Positions 1 through 6,218 of a DNA stretch of 9,235 bases are shown piece by piece. Origin of the DNA: Victivallales bacterium (GTDB lineage Bacteria; Verrucomicrobiota; Lentisphaeria; Oligosphaerales; Oligosphaeraceae); NCBI GenBank assembly GCA_017543165.1, contig JAFYGL010000244.1, positions 1 through 9,235 on the forward strand, written 5' to 3'. Made by a program: the position numbers and the translations under genes. Under the pieces are notes generated by a model that saw only the letters and a list, made by a program, of their open reading frames with translations, was not told where the DNA came from and searched no databases. Numbering within the stretch: position 1 is the stretch's first letter; each line of letters opens with the position of its first letter.

Positions 1-31
1 ATACCCTTGGATTTTGGAATAACCGCTGGTC

Positions 32-1084
32 TCATTTGTCCAATTGCCTCATTTCCTCAAGAAAACTCTCCATGTCCTCCCTTGTACCCATTGTAACTCT
101 GATGAATTCTGATATGCGGGGAAGATTAAAATATCGCACAATGAAGCCATCTTTCCTAAGCTCGGTGAAAATTTCCGAGGCTGGTCTGTTTGGCTTCACA
201 AAAATGAAGTTTGATTGGGAAGGCAACACCTTGCATCCCATCTTGCGCAGTTCCGCGCTGAGCCAATCACGGGTGGCGCAGATCTTGGCTGCGTTTGCCC
301 GCATGTATTCCACATCCTCCAGGGCGGCCTTGGCGATTGCCTGCGTGAGAAAATCGATATTGTAGGAATCGCGGACTTTGTTCATCTCGTTGATCAGCGC
401 CTCTGGCGCAAAGGCCAGACCAATGCGCAAGCCCGCCAGGGAGAAACTCTTGGAGAAAGTGCGCGACACTATCACATTGGGATAGTTGGCAATCTCGCCG
501 ATGAAACTGCTTCCAGCAAAGTCAACGTAGGCCTCATCCACCCATACCACGCCATTGGCACTGCGGCACAACTCCTTGAGGCGCCCTTCGTCCGGCAGGT
601 TTCCTGTAGGCGCATTGGGGCGAGCCAGCATGATGAGTTTTGCCTCGCTGGCAAGCTGCGCGGCATTCTCGGGAATGTCAAAATTTTCATCCAAGGGGAT
701 TGGCAGCGGTTTTGCCCCTTGTATGTCCGACAGCACTGGGTACAGCGAATAGCTGGGCTCGGTGTAGGCATAGCATTCGCCCTCGCCCACAAAGGTGCGC
801 AGCGCAATTGTCAGCAACTCGTCGGAGCCATTGCCGCAGATGACCTGCTCTGGCTTCACGCCATAGACGCGAGCCGCCGTATTGCGCAGTTCCGTGGCGC
901 AAGGGTCTGGATAAAGGCGCAACCTGCGGTAGTCAAAAGATTTCAAGGCCTCCTCCACCTTTGGCGAGGGAGGGTATGGATTTTCATTGGTGTTCAGCTT
1001 GACCAGGCGCTTTAGCCCGCGGGGCTGCTCCCCAGGCACATAGCCGCCTATCTTGCTGATAGCCTCACGTGCGTAATTCTTCAT
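32..1084 (-). CDS. hisC: Histidinol-phosphate aminotransferase
   Basis: This is a PLP-dependent fold-type I aminotransferase of 350 aa, the usual length for HisC. The family transfers an amino group from glutamate to imidazole-acetol phosphate in cytosolic histidine synthesis. Visible motifs in order: the substrate-arm segment KLNTNENPYPPSP (29-41); GNGSDEL near 84-90; ARPNAPTG (154-161), the family's NPNNPTG loop; VDEAYVDF (182-189), whose Asp183 should contact the PLP nitrogen; and SRTFSKSFSLAGLRIG (207-222), with Lys212 as the expected PLP Schiff-base lysine. The reading frame stays open 38 codons upstream into repeat sequence. I start at the ATG at 1084 because AAAGGAGT sits 8 nt before it and the family N-terminus begins there. 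No other his gene is present. HisC-like enzymes can also accept aromatic substrates, so the exact substrate is known only by family. Confidence 0.95.
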   Translation of the reverse strand: MKNYAREAISKIGGYVPGEQPRGLKRLVKLNTNENPYPPSPKVEEALKSFDYRRLRLYPDPCATELRNTAARVYGVKPEQVICGNGSDELLTIALRTFVGEGECYAYTEPSYSLYPVLSDIQGAKPLPIPLDENFDIPENAAQLASEAKLIMLARPNAPTGNLPDEGRLKELCRSANGVVWVDEAYVDFAGSSFIGEIANYPNVIVSRTFSKSFSLAGLRIGLAFAPEALINEMNKVRDSYNIDFLTQAIAKAALEDVEYMRANAAKICATRDWLSAELRKMGCKVLPSQSNFIFVKPNRPASEIFTELRKDGFIVRYFNLPRISEFIRVTMGTREDMESFLEEMRQLDK

Positions 1085-1092
1085 TATTGTAA

Positions 1093-1100
1093 ACTCCTTT
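1093..1100 (-). promoter_or_regulatory. Strong Shine-Dalgarno of hisC, sets the start
   Basis: Read on the minus strand this is AAAGGAGT, 8 nt before the ATG at 1084. It decides the start over the longer open frame, whose extra 38 codons are translated repeat DNA. A GC-rich hairpin (1105-1127) ends only 4 nt upstream of it. Confidence 0.85.
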
Positions 1101-1104
1101 TTAT

Positions 1105-1151
1105 GTGGGCGCCGAGGCGGCGCCCACTTAGGTTGCCCTGGCGGGAACTGC
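1105..1151. repeat. Palindromic repeat, copy 1 (hairpin plus tail)
   Basis: The first 23 bases form a perfect hairpin: GTGGGCGCC (1105-1113), loop GAGGC, GGCGCCCAC (1119-1127). A tail of 24 bases follows, which can itself fold weakly (GTTGCC against GGGAAC with one mismatch). Positions 1107-1151 match 1178-1222 at 42 of 45 bases, and all three differences are transitions. It lies in the hisC leader. It has no flanking T-run on either strand, so it is not a canonical terminator. The form resembles REP/BIME-type intergenic elements. Confidence 0.85.
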
Positions 1152-1175
1152 GGTTCTGGCGGCAGTATGCGTGCA

Positions 1176-1222
1176 TGGGGCACCGAGGCGGCACCCACTC
1201 AGGTTGCCCTGGCGGGAACTGC
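1176..1222. repeat. Palindromic repeat, copy 2 (direct copy, 71 bp away)
   Basis: This is a direct copy of the unit at 1105-1151, offset by 71 bp. The two C/G-to-T/A type changes in its head break the middle of the hairpin stem, so it folds less well on its own. Bases 1187-1208 are a perfect 22-bp inverted match to 1265-1286. With one bulge and one mismatch the pairing extends over about 1178-1208 and 1265-1296. Confidence 0.85.
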
Positions 1223-1264
1223 ACCAAGAGAATTAAACTAAGTCTAAATGCGTGTTGCCGCTAA

Positions 1265-1317
1265 GGCAACCTGAGTGGGTGCCGCCATCGGCGCCCACAT
1301 ACACATCGGCGCCCCCA
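1265..1317. repeat. Palindromic repeat, copy 3, inverted and partly duplicated
   Basis: Bases 1265-1298 are the repeat unit in the opposite orientation, without the distal CTGGCGGGAACTGC of the tail. An 18-bp step then repeats part of the head: ATCGGCGCCC occurs at 1287-1296 and 1305-1314. The block begins right after the pfkB stop codon. Bases 1254-1270 also make a small hairpin (GTTGCC, loop GCTAA, GGCAAC) that would compete with the long pairing to copy 2. Confidence 0.8.
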
Positions 1318-1322
1318 TATAT

Positions 1323-2453
1323 TTATGCCTTGATCCAGATGTTCTTGGCGTTCAAGAACCAGCCAGGCTCGCTCACCTGGGTTGCCTTGTTGGCCCAGCC
1401 GCTGTTGATGCGTGCCATGGTGGCGTCCCATGAACGCACGCCGCTAAGTGAATCTGGTGCCTCCACATTGCAGGCGCCAACCGCCGCCGCGAAGAGGCCA
1501 GCCTCCTCCAGCTTGCAGTTGCGCAGCATTGCGCTGAGGAAGCCGCCTATGCTGGAATCGCCTGCGCCCGTGGCGCCCATGAACTTGTCGGGATTGAATG
1601 TGGGGAACAGCATGCGGCGGGATGCCCAGTCCGCCACGCAATCTGGTGCGCCTGCACCCATTCGGGCAAAGCGCTCCGCAGTGGCGGTCTGTATGTACAT
1701 TCCGCGCTGTCCCAGCTTGATGGCAACCACGGCAGCGCCAAAGCCAATCAGCTCGTCACCCAGCTTCTCCAGTTCCTTGACGCCGATGTTGTCGCCATCG
1801 CCAAAGCGTTCTGGCATCATCATGTACAGCAATTCGTCCGCACTTGGCATGAAGACATCGGTGTATGGAAGGACCTTGGAGAGCAGTTTCTTCCAATTCA
1901 CCTTTCCAGCGGGGCCATGCGGGTCGGGCATGCCTGGGTCCATGGAGGTGGTGATGCCCATGTCGTGCACTGTCTTGTACATGCGTATCAACTCGGCGCC
2001 TTCGTTCTCGTATGCCTTTGCCATGAAGCAGGGATAGCCAAAGTGGAAAAGCTGCACATCCTTTAGTTCCGCCATGTTCAGGTCATCGGTGCAATATGTG
2101 GCGTTTGCGCCTGGGCAATGCAGGAAGATCCTGTCTGTCCCAGGGATGTTGATGACCATGGTGTATGACGTGGCGCTGCCCTTGGAGATGGTCATGCCCT
2201 CCGCCAGAGATGCGTCTCTTGTCTTGACAATGTTCAGGACGGCCTTGCCGAAGTCATCGTCGCCGACCTTGCCCATCAACTTTGTAGGCGTGCCGAGAAT
2301 GTGCATTGTCATGCCCGTGTTGGAGACAGCGCCGCCCGTGGCCATGAGAGGCGCGCCCACCTCGAAAAGATGGCCTGGTATCAAGTCAAAGTGATGGTCT
2401 ATGGCAGGAATTATGTCCAGACAAAGATGCCCCGCTACAACTGCTTTCTTCAT
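1323..2453 (-). CDS. PfkB-family carbohydrate/nucleoside kinase
   Basis: A ribokinase-fold kinase of 376 aa, longer than typical ribokinases (about 310 aa). The family phosphorylates a sugar or nucleoside hydroxyl using ATP. Visible motifs: N-terminal strand VVAGHLCLDI (5-14); the glycine-rich ATGGAVSNTG (38-47), matching the PfkB di-glycine substrate lid; KLMGKVGDDDFG (58-69); and the PfkB signature GATGAGDS (293-300), with Asp299 as the predicted catalytic base and the preceding glycines as anion hole. The start ATG at 2453 has AAGGAG 10 nt upstream. It follows mreC by 58 nt on the same strand. I cannot assign the substrate: fructose, ribose, 2-keto-3-deoxygluconate, deoxygluconokinase-type sugars and nucleosides all remain open. 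No transport or catabolic sugar genes adjoin it, so context does not help. Confidence 0.9.
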   Translation of the reverse strand: MKKAVVAGHLCLDIIPAIDHHFDLIPGHLFEVGAPLMATGGAVSNTGMTMHILGTPTKLMGKVGDDDFGKAVLNIVKTRDASLAEGMTISKGSATSYTMVINIPGTDRIFLHCPGANATYCTDDLNMAELKDVQLFHFGYPCFMAKAYENEGAELIRMYKTVHDMGITTSMDPGMPDPHGPAGKVNWKKLLSKVLPYTDVFMPSADELLYMMMPERFGDGDNIGVKELEKLGDELIGFGAAVVAIKLGQRGMYIQTATAERFARMGAGAPDCVADWASRRMLFPTFNPDKFMGATGAGDSSIGGFLSAMLRNCKLEEAGLFAAAVGACNVEAPDSLSGVRSWDATMARINSGWANKATQVSEPGWFLNAKNIWIKA

Positions 2454-2463
2454 TTTTCGTTTT

Positions 2464-2511
2464 CTCCTTGAAAATGTGTTGCAATTATTTACTTTTTTAT
2501 AAAAACATTCG
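2464..2511 (-). promoter_or_regulatory. pfkB leader: Shine-Dalgarno and possible -10 box
   Basis: On the minus strand AAGGAG (2464-2469) is well placed for the pfkB ATG. The AT-rich gap after the mreC stop contains TATAAA (2496-2501) inside a 12-bp palindrome TTTTTATAAAAA (2494-2505). This could be a -10 box giving pfkB its own promoter. The base at the expected -35 position (CTCAAA, 2519-2524) is a poor match, so read-through from rph-mreC is equally possible. Confidence 0.3.
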
Positions 2512-3312
2512 TTATTTGTTTGAGCGAACCAGTGCTGACACGAATTTTATCCAGCGCAGGTCTGCGTTCAGGGCCACGTTGGCGGCCCTCCTTGCATCGT
2601 CCACCAGATATGCGTTGCCGCGGATGACGCCGACAGGCAGGCCGCCTGGCAATTCACCGCCAAGACCGCTGGTGGCGACAATTGCGCCTTCCTGGATGAC
2701 AGCGTGCTTTGGCAGGAAATCCACCATTGCGGAGATATTGTCTCCAGATGGCTGGCCATTGCCCTTGAGGACGCCGACATAGACATTGTCCCCGCTGAAG
2801 ACATACACGCTTACAGCGCAGGCAGGGTTTGCCAAAGTCTCCACGACAGCACTGCGCCTGAAGACCTGTCCCACCCTGCCAGCCAGAAAGGAGCCGAAGA
2901 GCACAGGTGCGCCCTCCACAAGGCCGTCCGCCTCGCCCAGCCCGATTCTGAAGTTCCAGTTCCACGTTGCGGGGTCGCGCATAACCATTTCCCCCCGCAG
3001 CGCAGTCCAATCCTTGACTTCAGGCAATTTAAGCATTGCCCTGAGTTGCCTGTTCTCCTCCTGGACTTTGTCCAGTTCCGCGACACGCACTTCCAATTGC
3101 TGGAGGCGGATCTCGGTTTCCTGCAATTCATCAAGCCTGTTGGAATGGAAAATATTCTCCCACAGCAGCGAGATGAAATTGTTAACCGACCTGGTTCCCT
3201 TGGCAAAAGGTGCAATGATGCCCGAGGCAGTGCGCCGCCCCAGCGTACTGACGCCAAGCAGCAACAGCAGCAACAGTACAATGCACCATGTTTTGCCTTT
3301 TGAGAATTGCAT
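2512..3312 (-). CDS. mreC: Rod shape-determining protein MreC
   Basis: A bitopic inner-membrane protein of 266 aa. MreC links the cytoplasmic MreB filament to the periplasmic elongation synthases PBP2/RodA. Visible here: a short basic N-terminus, one transmembrane helix at about residues 10-24 (leucine run), a coiled coil at about 55-95 rich in Leu/Glu/Gln heptads, then the double beta-barrel domain. That domain includes MVMRDPATWNWNF, the conserved segment of small residues around SGDNVYVGVL, and the late glycine-rich turn GGELPGGLPVGVI, typical of MreC (often PPGIPVG). I use the ATG at 3312. A TTG two codons earlier would overlap the rph stop. It sits 2 nt downstream of rph, so the two are surely co-transcribed. 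Neither mreB nor mreD adjoins it, which is unusual because these three are normally together. Confidence 0.9.
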   Translation of the reverse strand: MQFSKGKTWCIVLLLLLLLGVSTLGRRTASGIIAPFAKGTRSVNNFISLLWENIFHSNRLDELQETEIRLQQLEVRVAELDKVQEENRQLRAMLKLPEVKDWTALRGEMVMRDPATWNWNFRIGLGEADGLVEGAPVLFGSFLAGRVGQVFRRSAVVETLANPACAVSVYVFSGDNVYVGVLKGNGQPSGDNISAMVDFLPKHAVIQEGAIVATSGLGGELPGGLPVGVIRGNAYLVDDARRAANVALNADLRWIKFVSALVRSNK

Positions 3313-3314
3313 TA

Positions 3315-4046
3315 TCAAGCCAATGCCTTAGCCTGCAGGGCGAAAATCTGCTTCAATCCCTTGCGTGCCTTGGACAGCAGTTCCGCCAGTTCAGCATCGT
3401 CAAAGGTGGCTTCTTCGCCGCTGCCCTGGAGTTCCACGAAGCGTCCCGTATCGGTCATGACCACGTTCATATCGACTTCGGCAGCGGAATCTTCCTCGTA
3501 GCACAGGTCCAGCATGGGTTTTCCATCCACAATGCCCACGCTGACCGCCGCCACCTTTGCGATGACTGGATTCTCGGCAAGTTTACCGCTGGCAACCAGT
3601 CTAGAGGCGGCCAGTTGCAATGCCAGGCTTGCGCCAGTTATGGAAGCGCATCTGGTGCCGCCATCCGCATCAATCACATCGCAATCCACATGCAAAGTCA
3701 TGCCAGGCAGCTTTGACAAATCCACGACTGCGCGGAGCGAGCGTCCCACGAGCCTCTGTATTTCCGCAGTGCGGCCAGACACCTTGCCCCGCGTGGATTC
3801 CCGTTCGCCCCTGGTGCCCGTTGCGGAAGGCAGCATCTGGTATTCGGCGGTAATCCAGCCGCCAGGAACATTCTGCTCCTTCATCCACCTTGGAACTGCC
3901 TCCTCCAGGCTAACCGAGCATATAACCCTGGTATTGCCGCTGATTGCCAGCACCGAGGCCAGCGGATGCTTCTGGAAATCCAGGACAAAGTCCCACTTTC
4001 TCAACTGGTCCACCCTGCGCCCGTCTTTGCGTTTTGAATTTGCCAT
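3315..4046 (-). CDS. rph: Ribonuclease PH
   Basis: A phosphate-dependent 3'-to-5' exoribonuclease of 243 aa (family about 240) that trims tRNA 3' ends and forms a hexameric ring. Visible motifs: the N-terminal KDGRRVDQLR (7-16); TAEYQMLPSATGTR (66-79); GRTAEIQRLVGRSLRAVVDL (91-110), with Arg92 matching the known phosphate-binding arginine; DCDVIDADGGTRCASITGA (121-139), whose GTR contributes to the phosphate site; and LDLCYEEDSAAEVDMNVV (179-196), with the conserved acidic residues of the active site. The start ATG at 4046 has a GAGAGGT ribosome site about 5 nt before it. The family often sits beside a nucleoside-triphosphatase gene (rdgB), but here it is followed directly by mreC. It diverges from the lipoprotein gene across 74 nt. 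Confidence 0.95.
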   Translation of the reverse strand: MANSKRKDGRRVDQLRKWDFVLDFQKHPLASVLAISGNTRVICSVSLEEAVPRWMKEQNVPGGWITAEYQMLPSATGTRGERESTRGKVSGRTAEIQRLVGRSLRAVVDLSKLPGMTLHVDCDVIDADGGTRCASITGASLALQLAASRLVASGKLAENPVIAKVAAVSVGIVDGKPMLDLCYEEDSAAEVDMNVVMTDTGRFVELQGSGEEATFDDAELAELLSKARKGLKQIFALQAKALA

Positions 4047-4120
4047 ATTACCTCTCTGCTTTATGTTATTGCATTTTTACAGACAGTGCATAATTTGTTG
4101 CAATTCGGGAACTTTTCCAG
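4047..4120. promoter_or_regulatory. Divergent intergenic region between rph and the lipoprotein gene
   Basis: The region is AT-rich and must carry promoters in both directions. On the plus strand CATAAT (4089-4094) is a 5-of-6 match to a -10 box, with a weak -35 17 bp upstream (TTATTG); transcription would begin near 4101. A GGGA (4107-4110) could be a weak ribosome site for the TTG at 4121. On the minus strand TTGCAA (4098-4103) could be a -35 box for rph, but its -10 is poor. The strong GAGAGGT just before rph is clear. Confidence 0.35.
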
Positions 4121-5161
4121 TTGATACATCATATTTACATAATTTCATTGCTGCTGTGCCTGCTTCTTGCGGGATGCGGGAAAGCGAAGGCACCTGACTT
4201 TGACAGCCACCAGTCCGAGCTCGTGCTCAGGGCATGCGAGGCGATTGCTGATGGCAAGGACCAGGATGCAATGAATGTGCTCAACGAATTGCGGCAATAT
4301 CCAGCCACAGCCAGTTTCGTGGAGGAGGCGCAACTCGCCATAAGAAGGCACTACAATTCGCGCCAAATCAACCATACGCTGCAAACTGGCGATTTGAAGA
4401 AACTGAAGCAATTCCTGATTGAGGCGGAGAAACAGGGGATGCTCTCCAGCGAGATGCTGCTTAACAGCGACATGCCTGATGCATTGCAGGCGCTGATGCT
4501 GTTTTGCGCCAAGATGCCCTGGGAGAATTCCAGCAGCCTGCAGAACGCGTTGGCGCAGCTGGCTCCATTCGTGGAGCCGCTTTCCGCGACAGAGGCGTTC
4601 CGCCAATTCTATGCGGAACAGCGAGCCTTGCTGAAGAAAATGGAGCAGGAGGAATTGCAGACAAAAATTGACAAATGCCTGGCGACATTGGACAAGGCGG
4701 CTGCCACGAATGATGCAAAAAACTGGCTTGAGGCGCATAACGAACTGCATAAACTCAAGCAGGACCATCCCCTTTTCAAGTACGAAATGCAACTGGGCAA
4801 AAAATCACTCGACCCGAATCCAGACTGGGCGTCATACGCCATTGCACTCTTGGGAAACTGGAAACGGCTGGATGACAGGCAGCGCAAAACCGCACTGGAT
4901 GCCATGGAAGGGCCCCCAGTGAATCTTTGCAGCAATGTCCTTATCGCTATACGCAGCAACACAGAGGAGGCACTGCGTGCACACCAGGCTGCAATGGAGC
5001 AGCTTGGGCTGGCACCCTCAAACGATGTGCTCATGTCGTATTTGGGCAGTCTGGACATAAAATATGCCGAGAAAGGCGGAACACATTCCCCTTGTCTCGG
5101 TCTAAAGGAATTATTTGCAATTTTTAGTTCCATAAACATAAGCCCTAAAACAAGAAGGTAG
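4121..5161 (+). CDS. Predicted lipoprotein of unknown function
   Basis: A protein of 346 aa that I do not recognise. The N-terminus has a hydrophobic stretch ending in the lipobox LLAG-C (Cys19), so it should be lipidated and membrane-anchored facing the periplasm. The rest is predicted to be mostly helical, with many Leu/Ala/Glu/Lys repeats and a possible coiled coil around 165-215. The pattern around 35-100 (ACEAIADGKDQDAMNVLNEL and following) recalls tetratricopeptide-like helical pairs, but no clear repeat can be set out. No catalytic motif is visible. The frame has no ATG near its start; the TTG at 4121 is the only plausible start that leaves a full signal peptide, although the n-region is short and carries only histidines. 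It lies 4 nt upstream of the parvulin gene, so a shared envelope role (assembly or folding) is an inference from position. Confidence 0.75.
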   Translation: MIHHIYIISLLLCLLLAGCGKAKAPDFDSHQSELVLRACEAIADGKDQDAMNVLNELRQYPATASFVEEAQLAIRRHYNSRQINHTLQTGDLKKLKQFLIEAEKQGMLSSEMLLNSDMPDALQALMLFCAKMPWENSSSLQNALAQLAPFVEPLSATEAFRQFYAEQRALLKKMEQEELQTKIDKCLATLDKAAATNDAKNWLEAHNELHKLKQDHPLFKYEMQLGKKSLDPNPDWASYAIALLGNWKRLDDRQRKTALDAMEGPPVNLCSNVLIAIRSNTEEALRAHQAAMEQLGLAPSNDVLMSYLGSLDIKYAEKGGTHSPCLGLKELFAIFSSINISPKTRR

Positions 5162-5165
5162 AAAA

Positions 5166-6212
5166 ATGAGTTTAAAGAAGATTCTAGTGCTTGCCGCAAT
5201 AGCCGCGACAATGCCATTCGCAATGGCAGACGAAGCCAAGAAGCCAGAAGTCAAGGAAGCGCCAAAGGCGGAAGCGCCAGCCACGCCCAAAGTAGATGAG
5301 GCGGCGATAGACAAAATGCTGGCCGCGATTCCAGAGGTTGCAGCCACATACGAAGGCGGCAAGGTGACTGGCAAGGAAGTCAGCGATTTCCTGCGCCCGC
5401 AGCTCATTGAGGCGGCAAAAGCAGGTCATACGCCAACCCAGGAACAACTGCTCGGCGCGGCGGCAAACTATGCAAACCAGGTAATGCTTCAGAACTTGCT
5501 GGCGGCGGAGGCCAAGTCCAAGGGCTTCAAGCCAGACATGGAAGCCGCGAAAAAGCAGTTTGAGGAAATCAAGGCGGCCAACGGCGCGGAAAATGTCCAG
5601 AAGATGATCAAGACCATGGGGATGACAGAAGAGGCCCTGATGGCAAAGCTGGCCGAAAGCGCAATGATAGAGGCGTTCTTCCAGTCACAGGTAAAAGTCG
5701 AAGAAAACGCGGCAAAGAAGTTCTACGACGAGAATCCGCAGCATTTCACCACCTACAGCGCCTCGCATATTCTGTCCATATTCCCAGGTGCGCAGGAAGG
5801 CAAGCAGCCCACAGCCGAGGAAGACAAGGCTACTTTGGAGAAGTTGCAGAAAGCGCAGAAGGAACTGGCGGAAGGCAAGGACTTCGCAGAGGTTGCAAAG
5901 GCGCACAGCGACTGCCCCTCCAAGGAAAAAGGCGGCGACCTCGGCACTTTCGCGCCAGGGCAGATGGTGCCTGAATTCGAGGAGGCCCTCAAGAAGATGA
6001 AGGCAGGCGAAATCAGCCAGCCAGTCAAGACGCAATTTGGCTACCACATCATCAAGGCAGGAGAAACAAAAGTCGCCTCATTCGATGAAGTGAAGGACAG
6101 CATCAACCAGCATTTGCAGGGCCAGGAAATCAACAAGGTTGCCAAGCAGGTCATCGACAAGATAATTGCCGACAAGAAGGCAAAGGTCCTCATCGAGCCA
6201 CCAAAGAAATAA
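5166..6212 (+). CDS. Secreted parvulin-type peptidyl-prolyl cis-trans isomerase (SurA/PrsA-like)
   Basis: A periplasmic foldase of 348 aa. A Sec signal peptide spans 1-21 with likely cleavage AMA|DE. Next comes a Lys/Ala/Pro/Glu-rich linker (22-45), then a helical N-terminal chaperone region (about 46-195) as in SurA and PrsA, then one parvulin domain (about 197-300). Parvulin hallmarks: SASHILSIF (198-206, His201), HSDCPSKEKGGDLGTF (247-262) with Cys250, MVPEFEEAL (267-275), and FGYHIIKAGE (291-300, His294). A helical tail with many lysines closes the protein. There is no lipobox, so it is probably soluble in the periplasm, unlike PrsA. AGAAGG precedes the ATG at 5166. It is co-transcribed with the lipoprotein gene and ends at a strong terminator (6258-6287). 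Confidence 0.93.
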   Translation: MSLKKILVLAAIAATMPFAMADEAKKPEVKEAPKAEAPATPKVDEAAIDKMLAAIPEVAATYEGGKVTGKEVSDFLRPQLIEAAKAGHTPTQEQLLGAAANYANQVMLQNLLAAEAKSKGFKPDMEAAKKQFEEIKAANGAENVQKMIKTMGMTEEALMAKLAESAMIEAFFQSQVKVEENAAKKFYDENPQHFTTYSASHILSIFPGAQEGKQPTAEEDKATLEKLQKAQKELAEGKDFAEVAKAHSDCPSKEKGGDLGTFAPGQMVPEFEEALKKMKAGEISQPVKTQFGYHIIKAGETKVASFDEVKDSINQHLQGQEINKVAKQVIDKIIADKKAKVLIEPPKK

Positions 6213-6218
6213 AGTTTT

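Noticed and set aside
215..1015. Long plus-strand open frame (266 codons) opposite hisC
   Set aside because: It is antisense to a gene with full HisC motifs, shows no family motif and has no ribosome site. It is a shadow of codon usage.
1105..1222. Rho-independent terminator between pfkB and hisC
   Set aside because: The stems are strong, but no T-run follows on either strand.
1244..1306. Leader peptide for histidine attenuation (20-codon minus-strand frame upstream of hisC)
   Set aside because: The frame contains no histidine codons, is made of repeat sequence, and has no convincing ribosome site or terminator.
1252..2037. Long plus-strand open frame (261 codons) opposite pfkB
   Set aside because: It begins in the repeat, is low-complexity Ser/Pro/Ala-rich and opposes the well-supported PfkB kinase.
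3514..4197. Plus-strand frame opposite rph running into the lipoprotein gene
   Set aside because: It is antisense to RNase PH and overlaps the lipoprotein signal peptide in another frame, with no motif.
4145..5223. Minus-strand frames opposite the lipoprotein gene (4145-4792 and 4609-5223)
   Set aside because: The sense frame has a lipobox and good spacing to the parvulin gene; the antisense frames have neither motif nor ribosome site.
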